A DNA stretch of 64,000 nt, taken from contig OX359245.1 of the NCBI GenBank assembly GCA_947179485.1, positions 4,073,001 to 4,137,000 of the forward strand. The letters run 5' to 3'. Each line of letters starts with the position of its first letter. Positions within the stretch are counted from its first letter, which is position 1. This document shows positions 50,700-62,638 of the stretch, one piece after another. This stretch comes from Allacma fusca. Taxonomy: Eukaryota; Arthropoda; Collembola; Symphypleona; Sminthuridae. The notes under the pieces were generated by a model. It had not been told where the DNA came from. It was given only the letters and a program-made list of their open reading frames with translations, and did not search any database. The translations under genes were made by a program, and so were the position numbers.

Positions 50700-51180
50700 A
50701 TTAGGGATCATTATTTTATTACGTCATCAAAAATTTGCCATATTTTTACCCCCCCTCCCCCTTGTCCAGAACATCATCATGTTCATCATCGACTGTTTAC
50801 ACCCCCCTCCCCCCTCTTATTACGTCATCAGTAACCACTGATACACCCGTGGCACATGTTTTGCCGGTGACAATATCCCGTGGAACAGTTTTGATTCGTA
50901 TTAATATGAAGGAGTCTAAACACGTCGAATCCAGTACGTTTCACACTCATACAATTAATAGTACTATGAATAGACTGTTGTCTACGCAGATCACTTTCAG
51001 CTTTTTTCAGCTTTTGCTTTTAATTTTTTAGTAATAAGCTCAGTAAAAATTTGATTTTCCCGTGGATGATGTTACTGTCGTCATTTCTACTAAACCCTCC
51101 CCCCTACCTTCATCATCGTCATTTCTTCTCGTCCCCCCTCACCCCTTTGGTGATGACGTAATAAAAGAATAAACCCTAAC
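50700..51180. repeat. MITE-like block with TTTTATTACGTCATC inverted ends
   Basis: The left end TTAGGGATCATTATTTTATT and the right end (rev. comp. TTAGGGTTTATTCTTTTATT) lead inward to ACGTCATC and then CCCCCCTCCCCC tracts. An ORF through it is low-complexity and not a gene. I found no clear target duplication. Confidence 0.6.
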
Positions 51181-51712
51181 AGCGGCTTTAAATATTTTCA
51201 TATTAAAAGCTTTTAGCTCTTGTAACTTACACGCATCGCTTCGAGGGAATTTTTAAGCTGGATAGAATTATTAAATTAGTGAATTGTAATTAATTCTTCA
51301 TTATGAAAAGGTCAAGCACGCCTGATATCCGCAGTTTCTTTTCGAAGCAAAGACGTGTGTCACAGGAACAGTAGGTTAAGAACCAGCTGAAACAATAGAA
51401 GCGAACCCAGGTCTATCGATCCCAGCCGAAATCGGATCAAACCCAATTGAAAATCTGGTCCAAAATTATTCAAATTTTATTGAATCGTAAAACGTGGAGA
51501 ATTTTAAACTCTGAAATTCAGTTTGCAAAATTTGATGCGTTTTACATTCGTGAATTGGATTTCCCATAGAATATGTCAGTTTCCATATGTACGTTCTAAT
51601 TAATGTTGCCCACCCTTGGCCAGTTCCTGGCTACGCGCCTGCTTGGCACCACCACTAAATTCCCTACCACACAAGATGAAAAGCAACCACAATCTTTTGT
51701 CAGTCCACTGTA

Positions 51713-52178
51713 GGTAGGGGTATGTATAAATTATCACATCAGAGTGGACGTTTGCCTGTACAGAATAGTGGAAAAAGCGTGTGATATGTCTTTTGTATAG
51801 ATAAAAAGGTACCCAGTCATAACAAGGGTCATCAAAAACTATATCGTTCTTTCGGTTTTTATGGTATATTTAATTACACGATTTCATGATCCATTACTAA
51901 CTAGTATGTGAGTGGGTGATACTATGTCCTTATTCTGCGTTGTTCCTTAGCTTAATGGATTCCCACCAGAACGCGTAAGCTGACTTGATGTTTTCTGTAA
52001 GACAGCCATGTTTCATGATTTCTCCTAAGAAGTTCTCAGCATTAATATCGGATCCCGAACCGTTCCAATAGGCTTATCAAGTCGTAATTATATATATGTT
52101 GCATAGTATATATGTATGTGAGTATCAACCGATATGTAAAAATTTTTAATAGTATTAAACTGGTTACGTAATGAAATA
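51713..52178. other. Intergenic, no gene recognised
   Basis: No exon or element recognised. Confidence 0.5.
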
Positions 52179-53028
52179 ATAGGTACTAGGCATGATATTA
52201 TCGTTCATTTTTAGACTCTCGTTAATATCGTTATCCTTTATTCAAAAATTCCCGATATGGATTTTGAAGAACGATATGAACGCTAAATTTTTATACTGTA
52301 AAAACATGGTGGGTACTACAAAAAACCATGCAAATGGGTTTCTTAAAGTGGTTTCACGTACCTGTTATATGTACAATTGACGCGAAATTCATTTTTTGGT
52401 ATATATTTAAGAAATATTATTCGGAAACCAAAATTTACTATTATGGTAAAAATACCTAAAATCAATTGATATTAACAGTTGTCATTCAAATCTCAAAAAT
52501 CTATGTGCGACCCCGTCACTGTATCTTAGTTTACAATTTTCTCAGCAATCGTCCCACTATTATCTCCTCATCCTCAATTATTATTTATTATTATTAATAA
52601 ATTATCTCAATGCTTATTGGACGAATTGGTGTGGGCATTTTAAAAGTTTTTTAAATGTGTCAGGAGTAATGCAGATTTGCCATGCAAATTTCTAGCTCTG
52701 CAAATTTGGTAAAATTGTAAATTTGATTCATAAAAAAGATGGGTTGATTACGGCTTGCTAATTGTTGTTGCTGTTCTTAAACAAACTACCGAGCAACGAA
52801 ATAGTGTAATATCTAGTGAGTTTTTAATGGTTCCAGCGCTATGAACCAGGGCATTTTGGCTGTTAACATGCAGTTTCAGCGATTATCACTAGATTGTGCG
52901 ATACCTTATTGTGACGATATATCGTTAGAAAAAAACGAGAATTATCGTTCAATATCGTTCGTCAAAAATATACGATATTAACGAGAATATCGTATCGTTA
53001 TATCGTGAATATCATGCCTAATAGGTAC
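52179..53028. mobile_element. hAT-like non-autonomous element rich in ATATCGTT words
   Basis: Termini at 52187 (TAGGCATGATATT) and 53020 are perfect inverted copies flanked by ATAGGTAC at 52179-52186 and 53021-53028. Subterminal DNA carries many CGATATTAACG/ATATCGTT words. The 8-bp duplication supports hAT although the terminus starts TAG rather than CAG. No transposase. Confidence 0.9.
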
Positions 53029-56000
53029 ACACTGCTTCCACAAATGACTTACATCAGGTGACCACAAACTGTGGATAATTTATGCGAAACATAACCGTGT
53101 ACTACATTGGTCAGCCATCAAATTGACGTCGAAATTAAAATTATTAATTTGCCAATTTTTATCGTCGTACATTATAAGCGTCCCACATACACTTAGATTT
53201 CAGGGGATTTCTACTTTGAAAAAAGCATTCAAAAACATGTTCCCAAAAATGCGTTTAAAAACGTTTTTCTTCTTTTGAGCCCCGAATTGAATTTAAAATT
53301 CGATCAAGATTGACGAGGGGACAACAAAGTATAACAAGTAAAACGTTTTTATTTTCGCTGGTGATTCCCGATCTAATAAACCGTTGCTTTCTCGTCTGAA
53401 ATCAGCTACGTGAAACTCTCATTATATACTCTTACAAGTCAATATTATAATCCTGAACCGATATTAACCTCGCCGTGTAGAATGACGTTTCAAACATTCA
53501 AAACGTTATTCACATAGCAACTTTGAATATTTTTCTAATAATTACATTTATTGCCTTGAAAGAATGCTTGAAATTGAAAAGGTACAAAATTGCAAACTTT
53601 GCTTCACGTTAAACGTATATACGTTAAAATGAATTTCTACAAAATTTATTATTTTGGCATATCCCACAGTGTTCTCCAAATACAGTTGACAAATATAGAA
53701 TGTTACAATATATATAATTATTATTATGTTACGTGACTAACGATAATACAAAGAACTTATTTTAAAAATCTCTTACATTTGGAAACCTGAAAAAAATATA
53801 ACTTGTTACAGTGTATCCAATTAGAAACCCATTTGTACTCTTTTGCGTTAAAACATTATGTGGATAAAGAAACGTGATAAAGAATGAAATCAACTTGTTC
53901 TAAATAATTAATTTTTGACACTATTTATTAACTTTTAAAGGCTGGTCTGCAGAGTACAGCCATTTACTGGCTTGCTCAAATTATTTACTGCAATCATGCG
54001 AAAATGAAACTATGTTTGTACAACTACAATACTTTAATTAATGCGTGTTAAATTAAGTAATTCAGTTTTGAAGACTGCATTATCTTTCAGCAAAATTTAC
54101 CGCTTGCTTTAAGAAAATCGGATAATAATTTTTCAGGGACGTTTTTTATCTCGTGCATTTATATTTTTCCAAAGCCATCAAAGCTATCTAAAATGTTGTA
54201 GGAGGAGTAAATTTGGTTTGGGATTTTTGTAATTTCCATCTAAAATTAATAAAATTTCGTCTTGTACTGTATATGGATTTTAAGCATACCCTCAAATTTG
54301 TATTCTCAATTTTTTATACCTGGATTTTTCACTGTAGTTACCTTCAACTCGGATTCACCCCTTCGTTTTCGGGATGAAACTTTAATTTGAAATCCAAATT
54401 TATTTGTTTTATAAGGGTTTGAACATTGATCCCAAAGTAGCATCGAATCTGAGTTTTCTTTTTTCAAAGAAGGATTTTATTCATACTTGAAAAAGATTGT
54501 TATAGGGGATTGATGGAATGTTTGATTGAAATTTCCCCTAGCCAGACCTTCTTCATTTAAATATTTTGTTATTTTTGTAATTGATAATTGCGGGCTCAGT
54601 ATACAAGTTGCAGCGTAAATTACATTTTACTTAAATACATTTGAAATTCAGGATGTGATAATGAACGCATTGAAAAAAATTAAAATGGGAATAAATTGTA
54701 AATGGAAATAATCGAAACATTCACGCCCCTTGAACGTGTGTACTTTTGAACGTTTTGCAACGGTGAATTATTCAAAGCTTACAATACGTATTTTCTTACG
54801 TGTTCAAATTAAATCACAGGTGTCCATTTGAAATCACCTTCGTTCATCCTTCAGAAGGAGAACCGGTTCCAACTACCCGTTCCTTCATCGTTCAGTAAAA
54901 TGAAACCTTCTGAGTATTTACCCTTCCTTCGCACTTCGTTCCTTTAACCTTCAAAAACATGTAAATGCCCTTCATGCGTTAACTTCCGTCCATGTTCATT
55001 CAACACAAGTCACAAAATCAGAACTTTAAAATTCAAGCTGCTTACCGCTGAAAAACTAATAATTACCTTGCAATTAATTGCAATTATTGCAGAATATCAG
55101 TATGTACTTAATGTACAGTGAAGGGAATAGAATGCTTATATAATGCTTTAAGACCAAACGCAAAATAGATATTCACGCCAAATAATCAAGCATCAAATCT
55201 CAGTGCAACTTATATCCTGCAGTGAACCCATGCAAATAGGAAAACATGCAATTTGTCAATTCAAATATAATACCAAACCTATGATGTCTGTGCTGTTTGT
55301 ATGGTGATTGAAGTGGATATGGTAATCACGCAATTGAACTCTTAAGAACTCGCAAAACATACAGTGATAAAAGTGAAGAGCATGCAATTTGTAAGCTGAT
55401 CTAGAATTATTGCACGAGACTAATTTTGCATATTTACACATATTTGCAAACTAGCCTTTAACACCAATAAATTAAAGCATTGCATTCATTCCCGTTTTCG
55501 CCAGTCAGAGTCGGTGTTGCAAGTCAACAACACATTGACCAGTCATAATTACACACGATTTGGGATTTAAATAATCGCTGTCAGTCTTAATGTTCTCCAT
55601 TCTTGGTATCAGTGTTTACTATATCTGTAGTTTATTTGAAGGAATCGACACAAGTAATGATATTTCGCTTTACACTTGGAAATTCTTGGATGCAACCCAT
55701 GCTTCGAGTGGGGTAAGTATTACTGAAAATTGTCTTGTTTCAGTGACTCTTTAAATAAAAATATTGACCGGCACAGAAAATAATATTGACACCAATATAC
55801 ACCAACTAGAATGTTTTTTACTTCATTGAAATGCAAATTATCCTTTGCCGGCGTTTAAAAATTTATCCAAAATTACACCTTTTTTGTTTTCCATGTTTTT
55901 CGCACTTCTTTAATTATTAAAAACATCCTTCGAACACTTTAAATAGTCAAGCTCATTTAAACAAATTGAAAACATATTGGGATGTAAACAAACTACAAAT

Positions 56001-57239
56001 GCTGAAGATCGATTTTTGGGGGTTGCTCTCTATTTCTTGTAATCACCAAGCTGACAGAACCTGTGACCAGAAATATTATTTTCTCAAAACGCCGTGTGTA
56101 GAACTACGCTTAAGTCAAGTAAATCCCAAACGTGACCCTGACCTTAACTTTACCATGACAGTCAAGTCGGTTTTTCTGACGGTATTAAACTGAACGGTAC
56201 CTTTTGCGTGAATTCAACCTGGCCAAGTTTACCAGGGCAACTCTTGACATGACCATGACCCGAGCGTGAACTTGACTTGAATTGTGAAGGTTTTTCAGAA
56301 TATAAAATTTTCATTCCCACATATATGAAGTAAACTTATTAAGATTTTTATTGATGCATCACTAAGCAACTAATCTGGTTAAATACTCCTGTCATTAATT
56401 ACTGCATTCAACTAAGGAATAAGTCACGATGCAGATCATTGTTTTATGAAATGTTTTCAAATTTAATACAATGTAAACATTATTGTGAACATTATGACGA
56501 GAAAGTGTGAAGCATCAATCAACATTATTCCGTGTAAAGAGATTCCTTTTGAACAATAATAAAACAAATATTTAACTTTACTAGTATAACTACGAATACA
56601 CAAACTTCGGTGAGGCACTTATTGCTTGTCGTCACATTTGGCAGGGCACCAGCTTGAATTATCTGTGGCGGCACAACGCGAAGGGGAATTTCTTAGAAGG
56701 GATTTTCTTGTTGCATTGTCGCTAGGGTGTTCATGAACCTTGGGTTAAAATCATGAAGCAAAAAACCACTCAAACAAGTCTATAGTTGATATCAACCGAT
56801 CAAAAAGTTCTCCAAGAAGTTTCCAAGAACTGGTATTACAAGACTGAGTATTAGCAGGCAAGCAGCTTCAGCCAACAAGCGTATGAAAATACGCGTCGCG
56901 TCGGCTGGTCCATTTCTGCAGAGGTAACAGCACGTTTCGGCGTACTTCAAAATGCACAATTATATAAGTGAATATTGAAGAATGTATAAACAATTGAAAT
57001 AATAATTTGAAATTTAGATTACGCCATCTTAAAATCCTAGTATAAGACGCTAAAGATGTGACAAAGGAACAACACAACACAGCTCAGCAATAATAAAAAA
57101 TATTAGCCCAGACTTCCATCTGGACTACTTGAATGGTTGATGGTTACTGAGTGAAAATATCTTTTTGTTTAAGCTTACAAGTTATAAAAAATAAAGGGTA
57201 AATGTAAGGTTCTCGTCCTCAGTAACCATGTTCAATTGG
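53029..57239. other. Intergenic, no confirmed gene
   Basis: AT-rich. At 54830-54990 there is a patch of CCTTC/GTTCATCC words like those of the element at 59634-60193, probably a decayed relative. A possible first exon is listed separately at 55590. Confidence 0.5.
55590..55712 (+). CDS. Possible first exon encoding a signal peptide
   Basis: An ATG opens MFSILGISVYYICSLFEG and 41 codons run to a strong donor GTAAGT. The first 14 residues are hydrophobic. I found no second exon, so this may be chance. Confidence 0.22.
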
Positions 57240-57965
57240 CTTCATCCTCTTTTCTCCATTGCTACACGCAACCACCAAAAATAAAACCCCTAAATCAAAG
57301 TGCAGTGCGTTATGGAAGCAGCACAACAAAAGCAACATGTTGACATCATTATCGGCTGTTCCTAGAACGACGAATTCCTGATTCGATCAGGACTGTCCTG
57401 CTTTAAACCAAGGTCACCTGATAACCTGATGATTTTGAATATAGTCCTGATTGTACAGTAGATAACAAAACTATTGCATTGTATATTATTTTCACACCCT
57501 GGCCCGGCTAGTGTAAAACATTTAGAGTCGAGTTAAAAAAATTAAAAATTCCCTCAGATTGGAAGTGGGAAGCACCTCAATTCATTTGGAGACTTATTAG
57601 GGTCAGGATGAAAATTATTTTAATAATTCACCCCTAGAGACATCGTATATAGTATTCATGGTTCACCCACTTTGCTTCTTTGCTACACGCATCCACCAAA
57701 AAAAACAATATCAACGTGCAGTTTGTTATGGAAGTAGCACAACTAAAGCAACAAGTCGACGTTTTCCTTATCGGCCGTTACTAGAATGACGAAGTCTTGA
57801 TTTGATCAGGACTGTCCTGTTTTAAACCAAGGTCGCCTGATAAACTGATGAGTTTGAATATAGTCCTTATTGTACAGTTGCTAACAAAAAGATCACCTGG
57901 TATAATATTTACTCACCATGACCCGTCAAAGTAAAAAAATTATGGTAAGGTTAAAAAAATAACCC
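57240..57965. repeat. Tandem duplication of a non-coding segment, about 417-bp period
   Basis: Blocks at 57262-57560 and 57677-57965 share GCTACACGCA, GTTATGGAAG, GATCAGGACTGTCCTG, TTTAAACCAAGGTC and TTGAATATAGTCCT in the same order at offsets of 416-419 bp. They are roughly 80-85% alike by eye. No reading frame is conserved. Confidence 0.85.
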
Positions 57966-59594
57966 AAGTATGTACTTCAGTTTGTGAATGAATAACCTGA
58001 CTTTGTGCACGAATACTTGAAACGAAGTAGTTTGATCATACATGGGCTATGGACACTACATTCAACTTGTATTCAAAGAAATCGATCGGACTGTGATTAT
58101 CATGCGTTGAACAAAATTGCTTTGCATAGTGGGGTATGTTGAAACATTAAATATTTTAGAGACTTGTTGGAGTTTATTCTAGTCTCTTAAAATAAGTACT
58201 TACGCCTTAAACAGTGAATAAGCGTGATAATGAAAATTGTGTTTGGGTTTGTATACAGAGTTACACACCTTTACATTTAGTTGTACAATTTAGTCGCCAA
58301 AAATTATATAACATTCTTCTGAATGTATACAGTAAATGATTTCATGTTGTTCATAATTGTTCACTTGTTCACTCACGATTTCAAATGTCAGAACATGAAT
58401 GGAGATTAAGCATTGGATAAGTTATTAACTGCTTTATAAGTCAAAGCTGTCGTATGAATTTTCAGGTGCTGATAAAAACATTGAGGATTTATAGTGGAAA
58501 GAATCATTTTTACAGTTACTAATTGGTCATGTGCCCGTCTTGGAATTCGAGTGTATTACCCATTCCCAGTCAGCGACCATCGAAAGATAGATGAGATTAA
58601 TGATTCCCTGAGGGGGTTCTATAAAAGTGAAACAGAATTTTGTTTTATATCAAGACTCATTTTAACTCTGAAGATGTTCGTTCAAAGTTTAAAGGAAAGT
58701 ATTTTAAATTAATGCGAATCCATTGTGCTGGTTAAAGCCTTTGGCGGGCTCTTCATTTTGCAATGGAGATTGAAGCCAAAGCAGCTGCTCTGATGAACAT
58801 CCAGGAAGTTACCACACCTAAGTATCTATTACTTTTCGCAACCAAGTTTATTGTATGGACCTTGGGAGGAGTTATCTAGTTCTGGAAGTGTCTTTTCCCA
58901 GAGAGGGAAATATTCCACGGATTGCTGACTGGATTCACAGGAGACCCCAGACTGACTTATGAACTCAGTACATGTTACTCATTGTAGAGAAATTGTGCTT
59001 CCTTTTCTGCTTTCTAATATTTCTATAATTATCTTTCCGAATCTTCAGTACCCAAAACGTGTGTACGTAATTCGTCAATATAAAGATTTTGCGATTCGGG
59101 AGAATCAGATTTGAATTTACGTATGAATCCACGGGAGAATTTCCATTAAGAGTACCGATTTAGATTCGGTCAAGATTCAGAATTGTACAAATTCTGAAAT
59201 CCTCCAAATTGAGCAAATCCACCGTACACGTTGAGTTCAGAATTCAATTCTCAGATTTAGATTCACAACTTAGATTGTACACTTGCAGATTTTGAGATTT
59301 CGTATTCGATTTTTGTTCAGATTGCGTTTTCGGCCCCAATAATTGAATAATTTCCCCTACTAATTGAGATTATTTTATTTTATAATTTTCCAACCTATCC
59401 ATTGTAGTTAAATAATCTGTTATTTGGTTCAATAATTTGGAAAAATAAGAACAATAAATATCAAATTTTCCGGATTTTTCAAATTTTGTTTCTCATAATT
59501 TTGTTCGATTCAAGAATTCAATACAGAGGTCATAAAAGGAGGAAAATGGAGGTGGGTTTGTGATACTGTTCAGTCAGTTCCTCTTTTCAATGTA
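57966..59594. other. Intergenic, no gene recognised
   Basis: An ORF at 58494-58712 and a short one near 58763 show no motif. A patch at 59100-59330 is made of AGATTTxGATTC-type words on both strands, resembling the word-rich ends of the hAT elements, but no termini were found. Confidence 0.5.
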
Positions 59595-60235
59595 TTTTGT
59601 ATTTATCTATTTAAGGTCGTATAGGCTTTCGCCCAGAGATGCGCAAAGTAAATAGCCTTCCTTCAATCCTTCGAAGGCGAAAATTCTGTTAAAATTTCCC
59701 CTTCAACATGTCTCAGAATGAAGCCCTCTAAAAAATCTGCCTATCTTCACCCTTCCTTCCAAAATACATATGCTCATTTTTGCCTTCAGCCTTCTTCTAA
59801 AAATAGCCTTCCTTCAATTTTATACTACAACCCGCTTAAAAACGTTTTGCACCACCAGGATTCAGTCCAGTGAAGAGAGCGGACACATGTTGTCAGTTGG
59901 GAATTCACGAATTGGCTATATTGTTGTTCTAGCAGCAAAATGTCGTTGCATATTGCTGTGCTTTCACGTTACAGATATTTCGTGTACCTGGAAGCCTTTA
60001 CGGCCTTAGAAGGCTAATATTTAGGTACCCTTCCTTCACAATCCTTCACCACTAGTTTTTGTGAAGGCCTCCTTCAGCCTTCCGAAAAAGGTATCCCCAT
60101 CCTTCCATTCCTTCTGCAACGTTAAGAAAGTTACCTTTCCGCCTTCAAGGAAGCCTTCTTGGAAGGCTGGCCTTCGAAGGCTGCGCATCTCTGCTTTCGC
60201 CCATGACCCGATGTTGACATTACAAAGATTTACAA
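59595..60235 (-). mobile_element. SINE/LINE 3' end split by the hAT element
   Basis: Joining 59595-59633 to 60202-60235 restores, on the minus strand, a tailed 3' end (GGGCGAAAGCCTA then ACCTTAAATAGATAAATAC) like that at 40786-40850. Confidence 0.6.
59626..60201. mobile_element. hAT-type non-autonomous element rich in CCTTCCTTC words
   Basis: Termini at 59634 (CAGAGATGCGCA) and 60193 are perfect inverted copies flanked by CTTTCGCC at 59626-59633 and 60194-60201. CAGAGATGxxCA is a textbook hAT terminus. Subterminal CCTTC/GAAGG words fill most of the 560 bp. The ORFs inside are by-products. Confidence 0.95.
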
Positions 60236-60260
60236 TGATCGTTCCATCCTCTTTTTAATA

Positions 60261-61278
60261 CTCCGCTCCAAAGGTGGGCGCCTCCCCTACATGTAGGGCC
60301 TACAAGTAGGCAAAATATAGGCTGCAAAAAAAATCTCATGTTAATTGTAGGCATTATAGGATAGGGGGATAACTTGTTGTGTAGATTGCCTATAAAATGT
60401 GTTGGGCATAATAACTTATTCATATAAATTTTGGCTAAATGTAGGCGCACATTTTACATGCATTTATATGTTAGGTAGATGTACTTACTATGCTGTGGAC
60501 ATTTTCTACTGTTTAAATAGTGCTTCCTTACATTTGTTTACTAAAATTTATGAATAGCTAGGAAAGTAATGTTGTTTCTAAGTGCAGTTATAATTAAAAA
60601 TTTGTTAAATTTTCACGAAGTATTCAAATTAGTTATCCTGAGGGTGCATACATGGGGTTATGTATATTTTCTAAGGAAAAGAACACTTCAAAAGTCTTGC
60701 AGTAAGTTCCCTAATAGTAATAAATAATGTTATTATGTTTCTTAAAAAGTTAAAGTTTTCCCAGGTGATGTCAAGGGCGGAGGGGAACTACAAACAAATA
60801 TATATATTGGCGCTATCATAAATACTATATATAACTCTCTTATTGTTAGTGGAGGTACTTCAATTATGTATGATATACGACCTAAGTTTGGGATGAATTA
60901 ATAAAACGTATAACGCCGGGAGATAACCAATTTGACATAGGGGAAATCCTTGTAGGGAGACAACTCAGGCGTTCCTATATCAGCACAGATTCCCTATAAA
61001 CTGTTACATATTACTCACAGACGCAAATATAGGCTACAATTATGTAGGCGTAAATGTAGGCTGTGGATTTTTTTAAGAATATGCAGGCGTATATGTAGGC
61101 TATAGTTTTCTTTTAAAAAAAGTAGACAACTAGGTAGGCTTGCGAATAATCCTTCCGTATATGTCGGTGTATTTGTTTTAGCGACATTAATGTAGGCAAA
61201 ATGTAGGCAGGATCGGGTATTAAAAATATATGTAGGATATAGGCGAGGCAAACTATTTTGCCCACCTTTGCTCCGCTC
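60261..61278. mobile_element. hAT-type non-autonomous element rich in TGTAGGC words
   Basis: Termini at 60269 (CAAAGGTGGGC) and 61270 are perfect inverted copies flanked by CTCCGCTC at 60261-60268 and 61271-61278. The outer 200-250 bp on each side are dense in TGTAGGC/GCCTACA. The 1002-bp element has no transposase and lies 60 bp from the previous one. Confidence 0.94.
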
Positions 61279-62286
61279 TATCTTACACAAAAGGTAAGCA
61301 TCTTTGGTGCATATGTATCTGAATAGTTGCATAGCTGACTCAGGTGATGTGCCAAAATTTCTTTGTATAAATAACAAGTACTATACGCTTTATTACAAAC
61401 TGTATAACATGTAACAAGAGGATTTCAATTGTGATGTTTATCCTCATATGTCTGATAGCCATCTGATTTCTTTAAAGCTTATTATAACTGTACTATATTT
61501 TAGCACAGTAAACCATTGCTCATGTTCGTTGATCACATTCATGTCAATTTGCTATTTTTTCTAGAACTACAAGTCAACTAAATTACTGATAGTTAACACA
61601 TAACGATAGGTAAAGAGTAGTAACCTATATACACACTAGATTTCACCTTGATTAACTATCCAACAGTATCAATTCAATTTTAAAAAATCGTATAAAAATA
61701 TTTCTACACCAAACACTATGGCATGTCCAATATACTTTATCTCGGCAAACCCTTCCAAACTCATATATTTATCAACGACAGAAAACTGGTTGTTGAAATC
61801 TGTTTGCAAAAGAAACGATGAGAAAATGTAGAGTTTCTGATCTTGACATTTGTGTGCTAACGGTCTGTAGTTCATGATCATACTGTATTTTAAAACTGCT
61901 TGTATTGCGAATTTCATAAGGATTTATTTTATTCTAATGTCACTCTCTTAGGTAAAACATTGCGGTCAGAGCAACTAAAATTGTTAGCCCAGATTTGATC
62001 ATTGAGCCAAGGTTTCATTGTAACGTTTTACAAGAATTCTTGAGCAATTAAACGACAAGAATGCAGCCCGTAGTATTTCCAAGCAATTTTTCTAAACACT
62101 TTTTGGTTTTTTCCTACAAAAATGTAGATAAATGCAAGAATCAGTAATGTACATTATAATGGGTTATATATTTTTTAATCAGGTCTTTAAATTCGGTCGC
62201 GGGATGGTTTTGTTTGAATTACTAGAATTCTATCATTTATTTGGAGCTTGAACTCAAACTCAACAGGTTTTTATTTTTTTGGGATC
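61279..62286. other. Intergenic, no gene recognised
   Basis: Nothing with support. Confidence 0.5.
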
Positions 62287-62462
62287 CAGGGGTGGATTTA
62301 CGGGATGGCCTAGAAAGGCCCGGCCATTGTAAACAAATTAGGGCCAGGGTTAAAATAAAATTATCACAGGCCTTCAGATTACATTTGGAAAAGCACACAA
62401 AGTCATTTTGAGGCTTTGGGCCAGGGTAAAAATTATTTTATTAATCCACCCCTGTTTGTATC
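62279..62462. mobile_element. Short hAT-like MITE, 168 bp
   Basis: Termini at 62287 (CAGGGGTGGATT) and 62454 are inverted copies; the flanks TTGGGATC and TTTGTATC match at 6 of 8 positions, consistent with an aged 8-bp duplication. The inner GGCCAGGGT-x-AAAATTATTTTA words recur at about 57600-57650, where a more decayed relative ends in AATTCACCCCTAG. Confidence 0.75.
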
Positions 62463-62638
62463 CCACTTTAGTTTAAAACCGGAAACATAATTACATATTA
62501 GAGACAAATCCAATCATTCAATGTTTCAATTCAAATTCTGTAAAGCCGGATTCCAAAATATTTGTGTTTTTAATTTTTAAATGCAACATCTCACAATTGT
62601 TATTACGTGAGTGTAAAGACAAAAAGGCGATGTAAGAA

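Larger units (their letters stand above)
50081..51649. mobile_element. hAT-type non-autonomous element inside the Tc1 copy
   Basis: Termini at 50089 and 51641 share CAGGCGCGTAGCCA as inverted repeats and are flanked by CTTGGCAC at 50081-50088 and 51642-51649. Removing the element rejoins the Tc1 transposase flank. The interior is non-coding; it includes a long foldback (50308-50586) and a C-rich block bounded by TTTTATTACGTCATC inverted repeats (about 50700-51180), probably further nested MITEs. Confidence 0.94.
49115..51712. mobile_element. Tc1-type transposon, interrupted by two later insertions
   Basis: Termini CAGCGGACTGACAAAAGATT at 49117 and its complement ending at 51710 (one mismatch) are flanked by TA. 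Decayed transposase lies on the minus strand at about 49860-50080 and continues at 51650 beyond the hAT insertion. A SINE-like insertion (49195-49642) and a hAT-type element (50089-51641) sit inside, both with clear target duplications. Without them the Tc1 copy is only about 580 bp, so it was already internally deleted. Confidence 0.93.

Noticed and set aside
50735-51031. Proline/serine-rich ORF
   Set aside because: It lies in the C-rich block of a non-autonomous transposon.
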